A stretch of 64,000 bases of DNA from Rhipicephalus microplus (GCF_043290135.1 NC_134701.1:99378202-99442201), one strand, 5' to 3'. Counted from the first letter of the stretch, positions 1-12,265 are shown. Notes: a model not told the origin generated them from the letters alone. Program-made: numbers and translations.

Positions 1-1312
1 CAATTTTTCCCAAGACTTCATGCGACTACGCAAAACGGTTTTTTAGCTCCTCCTTGAGAAAAACTGTTTCCAGAGTCTGGTGGTTTGTGAGGATACTTAA
101 GGAGCAAAAAGCTTCCGCCTCGATTTACATAAGTTGTCCACAGCTGCGCTTTTCATGACAATACACGTACTTCGTTCATTGTCTCTGTGCTTGCTTTCTT
201 AAGGAGGCCGAAATATCTCGTACCCTCTTTCAGACGACTTCGATGATCTTTACTTCGAGCGAAAAGAGTGGCAGACAGTTCTTCGGCAAGCTTCACTGAA
301 CGTCGCGTTTCAGCTTACCGGGTTTTTGATGCGAAACATCCCGCATTGCTCCATGCTTGGCTCAAGTCAGACATTTACACTTGGCACGCGTGAATCCACG
401 CAAAGCTGATTTTTTTTGAGAGTTCAGACGAAGGACTCCGTTGTTGATGTGGATGCAAGGCACTTTCGTCGATTGTTCTGAAAGGCTTATTTCGCTCGCC
501 ACAAAGCATTAGTTTCGACCTTTTAACATTATTTATAAGAAAGAAACGTGAAGGGTGAGGAAGAGGCAGGTCTTACGAAGACTAGGGTGAGATCTGTGTG
601 TAATCAAATGTTCTCGAAAAGAAGTTTGAGTAAATATAGGTATCACTTGAACAAACAGCAGAAGTTTCAATGTGCAAAATAAAGTGTAAATATACTCAAG
701 TGACTGTTGGTTCCCGTCTCGTCGATACCTCATGCTAGGTAACCTACTTGCACACAAATCAGAGCAGAGCTTCAAACAGAAGAGTAGTACAAAACAAATA
801 CTAAACGTGCCTATAAAAAGACACTGGTTCACAACCTCTCTTCAATATATATGCTACTCATAAAACGAAAGTACGTGCGTTCTCATACAAAAATGGCCGA
901 AATCGAAGAAAGAGAGAAAGGAGACGCAGGAGAAAGCGCATTGCACTTCTCGAAAGATGGCCACTATATATTAATATTTGGCACAAATATTTCGCCCAGC
1001 GTCATAATGTTTGGTTGTGCGGTATAAAAAATAAATTCTTGGCCGGCATCTCAAGAATATACAAGGTAATGAAAATTAGAAAAAAAGAGCAATGTAAAAA
1101 TTTTTGGGGAGAAGGGTGGGAAGGAGAAGGGGGACTGCATTTACAGCACAACCACACACAAAAAAGCTCTTTTTCTTAGAGATGAAGATCACTAATATGC
1201 GCGGGCACATCCAGACTTCTTGCAGACTCAATGGGAGCGCATGGTGTCATGAGAGAAGGCTAGATGACGCTCGCGTGGCATAGGTGAAAAAAATTGACGG
1301 CAGATTCACGAG
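1..1312. other. Stretch without recognisable genes
   Basis: No ORF in this stretch looks protein-coding and I recognise no repeat family. The sequence is AT-rich, with short homopurine runs around 1080-1130. The last 30 bases or so lead into the inverted-repeat element that starts near 1313. Confidence 0.5.
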
Positions 1313-1387
1313 GTGAATGATGATGAGATTGGGCGAAGCTCCTGGAAGTATTACCGTGAAATTTTCTTCCGTTAATTCGCCCGATAA

Positions 1388-1502
1388 AAAACACCTGGCG
1401 TTTTTTGTAAAGCAGCTGGCGTCTTCTTTTTGTTTTGCTTTAGAAACATCTGGCGTCTTTTCGTTTTGCTTTTAGAAAACATGTGGCGTCTTTCGTTGGT
1501 TT
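1388..1502 (+). repeat. Short minisatellite with a GGCGTCTTT core
   Basis: The word CTGGCGT or GTGGCGT recurs four times (about 1396, 1420, 1450, 1483). Between copies are TTCGTTTTGCTTTAGAAA-like spacers, giving units of about 25-40 bp. It lies inside the inverted-repeat composite element. Confidence 0.6.
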
Positions 1503-1534
1503 ATTTCATCAATCAACGGCGTTTTGAACAAAAA

Positions 1535-1884
1535 TGTTTTATTGTTTATTCACGCACAGGAGAAATCTCACCAGGCACTACCTTGGAGGTAAACAACGGC
1601 TGCTACTTAGAATGAGAGACAGTAGAAGTCGGCTTTTAACACATCTACTTCTTTTAGTGTTTTCTACTGGAAAATGCCAATGGCTGCTAATGGGGAGTGA
1701 GAGACAGGAGTATTCGGCTTTTAGTAAACGCGCACGCGCGAACTTTTTATTGTTCAACAACGCGCAGGAAGAAATCTCCCACCGGCACCACCTTGCAGGT
1801 CAAAATGTAACACTTGTTACACACTACGACTACGACTACGAGGGACGAACGGGTGCCGCTTTAAGGCGCTTCGCCCCTAAAATG
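1535..1884 (+). repeat. Internally duplicated module plus a copy of the AGGGGCGAAG-ended repeat
   Basis: Segment 1535-1605 is repeated in diverged form at 1748-1805; both have GAAATCTC and CACC.CCTTG.AGGT landmarks, so the unit is about 210 bp. Bases 1679-1884 align along their whole length, at roughly 85% by eye, with the reverse complement of 39990-40190. Shared landmarks are GAGACAGGAG, ATTCGGCTTTTAGT, TTATTGTTCAACAACGC, a CTACGACTACGAGGGACGAA block and the terminal CTTCGCCCCTAAAA. The short ORFs across it are not credible genes. Confidence 0.75.
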
Positions 1885-2285
1885 AGTAAGAAATGGTGCA
1901 AATGATGTCTGTTTCGTCATCATCATTACAGTATGTCTAACAAGGAAATGTTCTCTTGAGTGTTATTGACGTTTGTGCCAATAAATTTTTTTCTAAACAG
2001 AAATGATGCTGTGGCGGACGCTGCGTGTGTTTGCTCTTGTGTGATAGGCCACTGCGTTCGCTTTTGCATTGAAACGCGTTGGCTCTTGGCGTGCTTCCTT
2101 TTGCGCCAGCAGTCTGTGTGCTTAGAGGATTAGCGAGGAAGACGAGGCAGCAGAGTGGAGTGCTCGCAAAACAGCTCCAGCGTGAGCTCACCTTCTTTAC
2201 ATGATAATCAATTGGGCGAAATCCTCGGAAGATTCATGGGCTCCGATCAAACCTCCAGAGCTTCGCACACTCATCATCATCTCCC

Positions 2286-4379
2286 CCCTTTCTCCGTGAA
2301 TAAGCTGTATTTTTTGCTGCTCAGAAAGCTGCTTGATTTTGCTCTTCTGCTGATAAATTCTTAGAAGGGGTCACTTGGTGCAGTTTCTCGCTTGTTTTGT
2401 TTTCCTGTCGAAGTCGCTTGTTGACTTTTGAATTAAACATCTTCTCGTGCATGCTTATTTCTCTATAAAATAAGAATTTTTTTTGTTACTGCCCCCAGAA
2501 TGATTGATAGACAGAAATGGCGGGGTCTTGTAGACATCAATGGTGTCCTGCAAATTTCTCTAGGCGTCTCGATTGTTCGGTTATCAACGATATGGTTCAC
2601 AATGCCTGAAAACATACGTGTGAACCATGTGACCACTTTAACCTCTGCTCTGTTGCGCCGTACCGAGCGGCCTGCCTCATCAAGAGTCGCGCAAGTGCAG
2701 ATTCCATGCCATCGATTTTCGTGAAGTGGGACCACATCGATGTCCCTTTGAGCCACCCGTTATGTTGTGTGCCGTTGCGGCAAGACGAATATTGGCGTCT
2801 GCTGCGGACATGCTCTTGGTTAGGGGCATCTCGTTGATTAGACTGACGAGGTTGAGTGATTCAATACACCAAGCGGTTAGTCCTAAATAGTTGAATCTGT
2901 GGCTCATATGGCGTGCCTCTTCTTAGCATATTTATATGCCAGAAATAAATCAAGTGCCATCACATGCGATGTGACTTTATGTCCTATGAAAATTGTGCAA
3001 CAAAAATATAGCTGATTCACTCATAAATTTCACTGGTATTTTTCGGTTGCGCATCGATATAATATTTCGACCTTCATTGTTTGGCTTATGTTCGCTGTCT
3101 CAATATACCACCTAAGCGTTATAAGCATCTTGCACGTATCTAATTTTATTATAACTTTAATGACGGATTTTAGTGTCCAAGAGATGAATTTTCAAAGTTG
3201 CACATCTCATTCGCGTAGATAAATGAAAAAACATTAATAAGAAATTGGCTACTGCCGGTCATCATTTTACAAGTTGAGTTCTTATATATACTTTCAGTAC
3301 CCACACAAAAATTGACCAACATATAATTAGATCTAACCGCCGTGGCAGCTAAGCGACTAAACATTAGCGCTGGTACACTCGAAGGTGCGAGTTATAATCC
3401 TGCTACATTTATGGCAATTGTATACGTGGGAAAGACGAGAAAACACCAGTTCACTTCAATTTTTTTGAGCATTACGGAAATCTAGGTGGCCGACATATTT
3501 TTAGAGTATCGACTTTGGCATCTCGACAGTCATATTATTCTTATTGGGACAAAAACCCGAGTATCTGCCTGAAAACAATATTCAATTGGGGCTGTGTTAT
3601 GTTCAATTATACCTCTAACCATGATTTTGCCACAAAAATGTGTACAAATATTTTGTGTAATCTAGAAAATTTGATGCATGCTAACCTTACTATTTGTTGC
3701 TTCTTTAAATGGCCTACATTTTTTCTTTCGTGCAGTGGATGGTAATTAGAAGCTTTTCAGCCAACTTTTCAATTTAATCAAACAAAGAGCTGGCCTTTGA
3801 GGGGTGAAGAGCAGCTTTTTTCGAGAATATTGAGAGATTAACCATTACTGCGTGAGAGCTATTGCTCCATGAATGTAAGCAAAAAAAAAACAGCAAGACG
3901 AAACAACGAAATTGATGAAGCGCCCTCCTGGGGGGTATCGGGAAACCACAGGTTTGTAAAGGGCTGAAGCAGTGGGCTCAAAACACGGCCGCGTTTTTTT
4001 TTTTTTTTTGAGGTTGGGGAATTTTTTGAGCGGAATATATGGTCCACGCTTGAAACAACTTCGAACTTGGAACAGTATGTACCATTAACGTGTTGAAACT
4101 TTTATCTTTTTATCTCTTTATGATTTTCTCGCTATTCTGAGCTTCTGCTCTTTGTCAGCCCTTTTTTAGCTCATTGAGGTCTCAGAGAGGGTCTATAACT
4201 AAAACGCAAACGAACATGGCTCCGCTAGATTGCCCAGCGCATAACATATAATAGAAGCAATTAAACTAAATACTAAACCTGTACTGAATGAACATAATTT
4301 TGTCTGCATAAAACTGTGCGAGTAATTCAGCTCGTGCTCAGAGTGACTGACATCTGTGCTACACTCTAAGCCACAACGA
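2286..4379. other. Stretch without recognisable genes
   Basis: Only short overlapping ORFs on both strands. A poly-A run near 3880 and a poly-T run near 3995 are the only simple sequences. No splice-site-bounded open frame was convincing. Confidence 0.5.
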
Positions 4380-4620
4380 GCAAAAAGGTTTCTGTTGTTC
4401 GTCCTTTTGAGGGGTAACTGCATTGCCACAACCATTACTTTCTATAGGACGATCGATTTGTCCTTTCGGGAGTAACTGCCAGGGGACGAACTGTTTTGTC
4501 CTCAGTAGTTTTGAGGGGCGATACGACCAGGAGTGAAACTTATCTCTTATGGGAGGAAGTGATTTCGTAGGAAAGAACTGTTACTCCTGATGGGAATAAC
4601 AGTTGTTCCTGTTCGAAAAA
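4380..4620. repeat. Degenerate minisatellite (GGGAGTAACTG-like)
   Basis: Variants of GGGGTAACTGC, CGGGAGTAACTGCC, GAACTGTTTTGTCC and AACTGTTACTCC recur every 25-35 bp and alternate in orientation. Similar degraded arrays lie at about 23590-23880 and 63640-63990. Unit boundaries are too decayed to define by eye. Confidence 0.5.
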
Positions 4621-4682
4621 AAATGAATTTAATACAATTTCCGCTTGAATTCCCGAGAACTTGGAGTTTCACGACATATACA

Positions 4683-4752
4683 GTCAATACACAGAAAGTA
4701 GATCCAGAAGTACAATATATTGTACTTCTGGATCTACTTTCTGTGTATTGAC
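4683..4752. repeat. Perfect 70-bp palindrome
   Basis: Two 35-nt arms are exact reverse complements with no spacer; the centre is AATATATT, between 4717 and 4718. The outer ends are GTCAATACACAG and CTGTGTATTGAC. The next pair outward does not match, so the symmetry stops exactly at 70 bp. A perfect arm pair this long implies recent origin or gene conversion. It could be a tiny foldback transposon, a replication-slippage product or a cloning/assembly fold-back artefact. Confidence 0.95.
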
Positions 4753-4946
4753 AAACAATTCACGACAAATACACAAGGCTCGTACTCGTGACCATTGAAT
4801 CAGCAGTCGCGTGCGCTAACTAATTTTCCACACTGCACCTCAGTGCACATATAGCTGAGTGAAACAACTGGGGCATATGCAGGCATGCCGTCTGGTTGAT
4901 GCGCATTCTGCCATGTTGCTCCAACAAGGAACATTAGAGAAAAACC

Positions 4947-5201
4947 TCTAACTAGCAAAAGCCCTCGTCGACGATTGCTGTGTTTTGAACTGTACATTTT
5001 CTATTGTTCGCCTTCTAATAGGTTCTCAAACAGTTACCGCTCAACATACGTAGCGAGATATGCTTGCTGCCAACCTGTACTAGCAAATATCACCGCTTAA
5101 TAAATGAAATACGCTTAATTAGGCTGCGATAGGTATTCCTTCTTTATTGTAAAATTACTAAAGTGTTTTGGCGCCTTCGGTGCATCATTGCACTGATATG
5201 G
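4947..5201 (+). repeat. 255-bp direct repeat, copy 1
   Basis: Begins at TCTAACTAGCAAAAGCCC and ends at CACTGATATGG. It aligns with 5416-5670 at a constant offset of 469 with no net indels and only about ten differences by eye. The 214 bp between the copies is unique. ORFs on both strands are short and not gene-like. Confidence 0.9.
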
Positions 5202-5415
5202 CCACAAGGACCACAAAGATTCAGTCAGCGTGAGACGATAGAGTTGGTACTAAAGCGCTTGAACTCAAATCGGGCGTGCGTTGTCACGCTGTCTGCGTAT
5301 GCGTCCGACGCCACACCTTTATGTGAATGGGCAGCTTTGTGTCCGGAATAGATGTTGCACAGAAGCAGCGGCCATGATTGAACCAGCATCTATATACCCT
5401 CGAAAGTTTAAAACT

Positions 5416-5880
5416 TCTAACTAGCAAAAGCCCTCGTCGACGATTGCTGTGTTTTGAACTATACATTTTCTATTGTTCGCCTTTCAATAGGTTCTCAAAC
5501 AGTTACCGCTCAACATACGTAACGAGATATGCTTGCTGCCCACCTGTACTAGCAAGTATCACCGCTTATTAAAAGAATTACACTTCATTAGGCTGCGAAA
5601 GGTATTCCTTCTTTATTGTGAAATTACTAAAGTGTTTTGGCGCCTTCGGTGCATCATTGCACTGATATGGAATACACAAAAACAAGCAATTCAGCACTTT
5701 TACTGTCGCAGAAGACGCTGGACTGGCAGGATGCCTACAGAGGGAGTTGCTTCTTTTGTCATTCTTTCTTTTTCAGAGTTTCACTTGTCCTATGGCATTG
5801 TTTCATATTACTCTACCAGTCGAGTATGATGAATATTATGTGCGCTGATTGTCATTATGATGACATCTTTCTTGGCTGCC
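5416..5880 (+). repeat. 255-bp direct repeat copy 2, continuing into a dispersed repeat
   Basis: Bases 5416-5670 duplicate 4947-5201. The following part (about 5630-5880) is shared, in more diverged form, with 7560-7830: both have GGCTGGCAGGATGCCTA-like, CTATGGCATTG, CATATTACTC and CGAGTATGA blocks in the same order. Copy 2 therefore looks like the longer, older element, and copy 1 a secondary local duplication of its left part. Confidence 0.75.
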
Positions 5881-7559
5881 TTATATGGTATCAATAATTT
5901 GGCGCAATGTGCACTAAAACGTCTACTTTTAGCCTCCCGGCTACTGTTTCTTCGCAAAATGAGTAGAAACACAGACCAGAAATAGATATGGTGGCACGAA
6001 CACGCAAGTAGGTTTGTAGGAGCTTTGTCGAATGGTCACGTACAGTTTCCAAAGGCCACACAGAGATCGTCTAAGTGTTTTCTCGTGGAGTTTCATGAAT
6101 CGCACTGCAGTAAACTAGAAAAGAAGTTTTTCTACGTGCTTAATAACACCATACAATTTGGACGCCGACGTTGCAGGCGTGCACAGTCTTGAATCTTCAG
6201 TATAAACTTCGGGAGACGTGGGACACTTGAAAGGCAGCAAAGATTGTTTATAGCCGTCTGTAATTTGCAAGCTACTTCCATACGATTGCCACAAAATCAG
6301 TAGATTGCTAATAAAATAAATATCGAAATGCGGCGTCTATAATTTCGTTGTAAAGAAAACTCCAAAACGGCCCTTGATAAACCTGAAAGCGGCTGTGCAA
6401 TTGGCCAGAATGGATGTATAGGCAACTCGGGGAGACTTGGCATGGGAAGACCACAAACGGCTATCAGGGGTGAAGTTCCTTATGGGGTAGTCTTGTTTAT
6501 TTGTGTTGGCCTTAGCGTTGTGAGCTGTAGCCACCACTGACTATGACTATGACGCTGATGACACTGAATAACAAGCACCTTCAAGGCCACAAATTCTCTT
6601 TCTGCCATCGCGTCACAGCAGTTGCCAGATACACCATTACGATAACAATCACTCTGATGACCATGACGATGATGACAATTGTGATCACGGAAATATACTG
6701 GCTAGTGCAGTGGATGAGGCCCCTGTACGCTCCACCATGCATTTCCTATGACTGCAAACAACGAAGAACCACAAGGGGATATATCCAGTCAACGTCTTTG
6801 CATTTTCAGGCTAGATACGATATCACTAAGCAGTGTTAATAATGGCAAATGAAATTCACAACTCCAGGCTACACACCAGTTATCACCAACAAACATTGAA
6901 TGTAACTGTACATGGCTTGGCACTCATCTATATTTGTGAGTGGCCAATGTCACTGATGATTTATGGTAACATGGAGCAGTCCCACTGCTTAGCCCACTCA
7001 TTATATCACTCAACGTTGTCGATATGCCCAGATTTCATTTTATTTGTTTTTTTGTGGACATGAGCTGCTCTTCAAAATGCACCTGGCTGCCATCATATGA
7101 CAAATATTGAGAAGAAATCGTGGTGTATATGGCTGTGATTGCGTGAACAAAACCTGATTACTGCTTTGCTTCATATGTTTTTTTTCTGTAAGCAACGTGT
7201 TCCTTCCTGATAACACTATATGGTATACAAATGTGAATAATTTCATTGCGAAAAATAAATACTTTGGCGGTTCCTATCTGCCTGTCACTCTATCTAGCCT
7301 GCCACGCCTCGGCACACTCATGGTCGTCCACATAACATAGTACATGTCAATATTGGTACAAAAATTTAACAGGTGCATCACGAACACTAGTGATAGGTGA
7401 CCGAATAATTAACTCGAAATACATGTACCATAACCGATCAAATAACCGTTAAATTAAACAGTACAATGCCGTAATGCTACTAGACTATGACCTTGCAACC
7501 CATGTAGTGATTGTGAAACATTTGAAGACGACGTTTTGCCGACCAAGCTGCTGAATTAC
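5881..7559. other. Stretch without recognisable genes; minor ATGAC-rich patch
   Basis: Around 6540-6690 there is a cryptic ATGAC/ATGACG simple-sequence patch that creates an open frame rich in Met and Thr. Nothing else is recognisable; the other ORFs are under 100 codons and overlap each other. Confidence 0.5.
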
Positions 7560-7830
7560 GACGGCTGGTGCTTTTTCGATGCAGGTAGATTAGTGAAATA
7601 ACATAGAGAAACACGCGTTTGAGCACTTCTACTTTCGCACAAGACGGGGGGCTGGCAGGATGCCTATAAAGGGTGTTGCTTCAATTGCCATTATTTTTTT
7701 CGGAGGTTCACTTCCCCTATGGCATTGCTCCATATTACTCCACCAGCCGAGTATGACGAATAAAATGTGCACTGATCGTCAACATCACGACATCGTTCAG
7801 AGATTATATTGCTGGCTTCAGCATTCACTG
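7560..7830 (+). repeat. Diverged copy of the dispersed repeat at 5630-5880
   Basis: Blocks GAGCACTTCTACTTTCGCA, CTGGCAGGATGCCTA, CCCTATGGCATTGC, CATATTACTCCACCAG and GAGTATGACGAAT correspond in order to blocks in 5690-5840. Identity looks near 75% by eye, with small indels. Confidence 0.7.
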
Positions 7831-8966
7831 CCTTACAGAAAACGCGCCATGGTATATTGACTACTGCCAGTTAAAATATTTTTGACCTTCCTGTACCTTT
7901 TATTCTCTCTTATCTAGCTCGACTCGCCACCCCCCCTCCCCCAGAAAATAACCACCACGTGAGTGAGACAACAAAATAACTCTCACCCAACCAACAACTA
8001 ACACGCGAACGCCTGAAATTGATTTTTGATTAGAACTTATTTAGACTTCCCACGAAGTGTTTGGATGGGCTAAAACTTTTTGATGGGAAACAGAAGATCT
8101 GAAGTCACCTTGTCAGCAGTACACTTTCGTTTTTGATTTGATAGCAACACTATGCGTCATACAATTGGTACCTCACGTTAGTTTGAAAAACATTGAAGTA
8201 TTTGATGTCTTTTCGTTTAAGGCGAAGTAAATGCTGTTGGCGAGGAACGACTTTAATCGAATTTGATTCGTTCAGTGAAATCGGTAACTCAGTGTACGCT
8301 GCACATGACTGCCCTTCAACTGAAAAACCACTTTGTGTTCTTTATTTTGTTTCACTGAATGTACCAACTAATTTGATTTCAATAGTACCACTTCATGGCA
8401 CTCGTCCCCTTGTTTTCTATTGCATAACTGTCAGGAAAAAGAAGTCTTGAGAATACTTTTGCATTTCAGCCACTGCGTGATAGCATAGATCATAATATTT
8501 GAATGTAATATTCGAACCAATACATGTACCTTTTAAAAGTTGGTGTTTAGGTGCCCGTGTAACTTACGGAGGAAGTTTATTTCATGCTACGAATATCCCT
8601 GTCACAGTAGCTGTTCCTATGTACTTGTAATTATTGTCCTAACAGCGGAGATGTGGGCATTAGCGAAATACCCTTGTTCACGGTACATAAACAGAAAGAT
8701 CTTACGTAACGCCACTCGAAGAAATTCTACTTAATATCACTGAAAATAACCATATTTGTTGAACAACGTGGATGCAGAGTTGTGTCATTCAGTAGTTCAC
8801 CGATTATACTCATGGGAAGCTGCCCACTTTACGTAGGAGCACAATGTTCGGAAACAATATGCTCCCACTGACGACAAAAACGCTGGAAAAACACTTAGAA
8901 ACCATTTTAGTATGTAGAGAAGACCAGTCATGTAATTTAACAGTTTCCATGGCGGATGACAATTAG
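7831..8966. other. Stretch without recognisable genes
   Basis: A C-rich run at 7929-7942, otherwise ordinary AT-rich sequence. If the candidate exon pair at 8967-9345 is real, this would be intron upstream of it; no confident upstream exon was found. Confidence 0.4.
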
Positions 8967-9345
8967 GCATCAAAGGTCAAGTTGCGAAAGAGCGCCCGAA
9001 CGTTCGAGCCGATGTCCGTAGTTTACCAAGACACATCGAGGACGACAAAGACACCGAGGTGAAGGGTACACGTCACTGCAATACACAATTTGAGAAAGCT
9101 ATTTTACAAAAATCAAACCTAAGCTCGTTTCTCTAAATACTGTTCCACTTTTAGGCACAAATGCACTAGTGGAAGAGCATTTTACCATTGCCATTAAAGG
9201 CCATGCGGAGCCTAAATCAAGGTCTTAGGATCTTTCTTTAATTCTTCTGTTAATTGTTTGTTTCAGCTTTGAGGCGCCTGATGGGGCCTTCGACACTCCC
9301 AAGGCAACTTCTTCGTTATCCATCGAAAGTGAAAACGATGGTTGA
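8967..9345 (+). CDS. Candidate 3' end of an unrecognised gene, two exons (8967-9058 and 9267-9345)
   Basis: Exon A starts after ATTAG and ends CCGAG at 9058, followed by a good donor (GTGAAG at 9059). Exon B follows a strong acceptor (TGTTTGTTTCAG ending 9266) and stops with TGA at 9343-9345. Joining 92 nt of exon A to exon B restores a Ser codon (AG|C) and gives one open frame of 56 codons, including SARTFEPMSVVYQDT in exon A and FEAPDGAFDTPKATSSLS in exon B. The product is rich in Ser, Thr, Lys and acidic residues, as in a disordered C-terminal tail. The intron would be 208 bp. Exon A's acceptor has a poor pyrimidine tract. A different frame in exon B stays open to 9451, so chance is possible. 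I do not recognise a family. Confidence 0.35.
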
Positions 9346-10690
9346 CATTGATGTGTTGAAGTTATACTCACATTTAGCAAGCATGCAGGAGGAGACCGTC
9401 ATCAAAGCACTCGCTTTTGTAGCGGAAAGGGCCGTTTTTAAAGTTCAATAACAGCAGCAAACTTTTCTTTTCACTTTAAAGTTACTTTAGTTCTTTCCGT
9501 GACGTCATAGCGGAAGCTAGGACGTCCGCTGCAATACACATTTGTTCGTCTGCTGCTTGCTAGATGCCACTTGAGGTTTGTGTACACACACGGGCAAACA
9601 CCCAAGCCATGTAGAACTGCGTTGTAAGAACCATAGAAAAAGCCGACCTAATCTTAGTGCTTACGTATCTGAAATGCAAAATTAAAAATAACAATAGTGA
9701 GCTTTAAAGATGAAAGACCTCCAATGTCCTAGATGGCTTCGAGCATACCTTCTTCCGCAGGTTAGTTGAATAACCCTGATTGCGCAGCAAAGAGTAAGAT
9801 ATTGAAGATGAGCTGGAAACTGCGTAGTTCGCATGCACTAATAAACAAATATAGTAAGTATTGAAATGGTAGTGTTAGCTACGGACATATCGCATAGCAC
9901 CTAGAATTCTGTGGTATTTCATAGCGTACTTGGAAATGTTGTACAATGCCATCCACGCTGTGCAAGTGCAACACCTTTGACGACTGAATGAAAAGGAAAG
10001 CCATTAGACGAGTCTAGAGGTTTCTTTCACAGTTTTCCTTAAACTCTATGGGCATCATACTTGGCATTAGCAAAATATTCAGATATATACATTTCACAAA
10101 AGGAACATTGCTGGGCTGCGTCACGGCCGTAATAAGCAAAACTAAATAGATAGATGTAGCTCTGATGAGAACATCTATTTGAAATGCACTTGCCCTAATA
10201 AATAAAACTGGTTCATCAAGATAAGAATGACTATTCAAAACCTTGTAGCAATAAATTTCAAGCGGTGAATACACATTCTTAGCGCCTGTGGGTTGTTGAT
10301 GCGATTATTCCAAAGCTTTTGGTTTCATTTTGATATTTTGGTGAAATGAAAATTTACCTCAGCTAAGCACTTCGCAAAACTAACCAAGGTGCCTGACAAC
10401 TGATAATCTGACAACAATGAAACGTGCACTTAAATTCACAGGAACAGTTGTCATACGTGACAATGGACAGCTTTGTATGGAGGAGAAACCCGAACTAAGA
10501 AATATTACAGTATGAAAGCATGAAATACAAAAGACGAAATAGAGCTGTGGAGCTCTTGAAGGCAATGAATAGAAATATTGTAGCTAAAAGAAAAAGATAT
10601 GAAAAGTTAATTGAAAATGGCCGCCAATTCACAAACTGAATTGTGCTGGTGCAGCAAAAATTGGTCTTAAGATTCATAATGTCATCGTTG
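9346..10690. other. Stretch without recognisable genes
   Basis: Could be 3' UTR and intergenic sequence if the preceding candidate gene is real. No repeat family recognised. The ORFs here are short and probably fortuitous. Confidence 0.4.
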
Positions 10691-10694
10691 AAGT

Positions 10695-10920
10695 CGCCGA
10701 CTAGTATAAAGGATGGAAGAATGGACGGAGAGATGAACGGACGAACGAATAGACAGATACATGGACGAACAGATAGTTGTACAGATGAACAGACAGAAAA
10801 ACTGATAAATGCATGAATGCACGGATGGATGGACAGACGAGCGCTGATCGAAGTGACGGACAAAGAAGATGAACTTAGGCATGAATGGTTTAACGGACGG
10901 ACGAATGGGCAGGTACACCG
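10695..10920 (+). repeat. Degenerate tetranucleotide-type minisatellite (GGACGAAC / ATGGACGG)
   Basis: Words such as ATGGACGG, GAACGGACGAACG, GATGGATGGACAG and ACGGACGGACGAATGG recur with period near 4 and many substitutions. The long antisense ORFs rich in Ser, Ile and Pro are by-products of the repeat. It is compositionally the same as the array at 45500-45705. Confidence 0.7.
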
Positions 10921-11417
10921 AAGTTACATGGAGAGTGTTGTTCATGGTTATAAAAGGGTTATATGAGATAAGGGTAAGCCATTTTATCATTGTACCTTCT
11001 TTTTATCAGACCCTTCCCCAGAATATGTCATGTTGCTCAAGTTTGCTGTTAATAGATTGCCTGTTGTATATATTATCAAGTGTGCTGCGAATAATAAAAT
11101 TCAGTTTGTAGTCAGCGCTCTTGTTGTCGCGGAAGATAATGTAAGATCGCATTTTCCAAGAACAATCAAACATCTCAGCAGTAATGACAAGGGGTATATG
11201 TTAGCCTTGCAGGATATGTGAAGAGGCAAAGCTGCGGGTAAAGAGGCAAAGCTGGGATAAGACAACAGGAAATATGACGAAGCATATTGGAGAGATTGTT
11301 GGATGAAAACTGGCCACCGTAAATACGAAGGGTCTGTTGACGGCCAGGGTAACAGAAATTAGGAATAAAGCAAAATTCACCTTATCAACGGAACGTGAAA
11401 AACAGACGTTAACAGCT

Positions 11418-11455
11418 AGAGAGAGAGAGAGAGAGAGAGAGGGATAGATAGATAG
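11418..11455 (+). repeat. (GA)n-(GATA)n microsatellite
   Basis: About eleven GA units pass directly into GGGATAGATAGATAG. It accounts for the antisense Ser-Leu repeat ORF in this position. Confidence 0.95.
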
Positions 11456-12265
11456 CAATCAACGTGCATTTGGTTAATGAAGAATGAAGGAAAGAATAAT
11501 TTTAATGTCTTGATATGCTTTGTTAGGTACAATTCATAAAATGGAATAAAAAAAACATTGATGCTATGAAAAGCATAGCGGATGTACTTGGAAGTAATTG
11601 CAGTGTAAATGTGAAGAAAGAAAAGTGGCTATTGTGGTATCTCTCCACTGTTTAAAATTTTCCACTACAGTTTGCTCATTCGTGAAAGCCTTTCTACACG
11701 ATCCATGCTTCTCCATTTGCCTAGGTGGTTAGCCAGATAGACAAGTTTGTTTCTATTGTAGGTGCCCCACAAGGATATGTGTTCGTACCAGTTCATTTAA
11801 CGTGGCCCTCCTCCCACTGACATGCAAGCTCGCGGTAATACAGCACGCAAAATAACTATGTGTAAGTACACGACAACACTCTTCGGACAGTGCACCCTGA
11901 ATTCAGCTCTAAGAACAAGCTCTGCAAGAGGCACTCAACGTAACTCACACCTGGTGCACCCAGATTGGACTCGAAATATCCAAAGAAAAAACAAAGTTCA
12001 TGTCGGTTGTAAACAAGTATGGACGTCGTAGTGTGTGAGTCCAGTTTCTACAGTTATTTTAAATCAGCAGCCACTACACGAAGCCTGAAATATCCACGTT
12101 CTTGGCCTGGCAATTCCTTTCATCGTATCTGCAGAATTTTTCGCAATAGTCCTACGCGGCAGGTATCAGAAATGATTCATCTCATACGAAGGATTACTAA
12201 GAAATCTGGTGGTGCTGACTCCGACATAGCTCGCCTCCTTGTCTGTTCAATATTGAAGCTAAGGC

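Larger units (their letters stand above)
1313..2285. mobile_element. Composite non-autonomous element with imperfect terminal inverted repeats
   Basis: The left end (about 1313-1350) reads GATGATGAG followed by TTGGGCGAAGCTCC. The reverse complement of the right end (about 2241-2285) reads GATGATGAG, then a GCGAAGCTC core and GGAG. The two ends match imperfectly over roughly 28 bp. The interior holds a GGCGTCTTT minisatellite, an internally duplicated module and a copy of the AGGGGCGAAG-ended repeat, with no transposase. GGGCGAAGCTCC-type ends are, from memory, widespread in tick genomes. The exact boundaries and the class (MITE-like or an accidental assembly of repeats) are inferred, and no target-site duplication was found. 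Confidence 0.4.
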
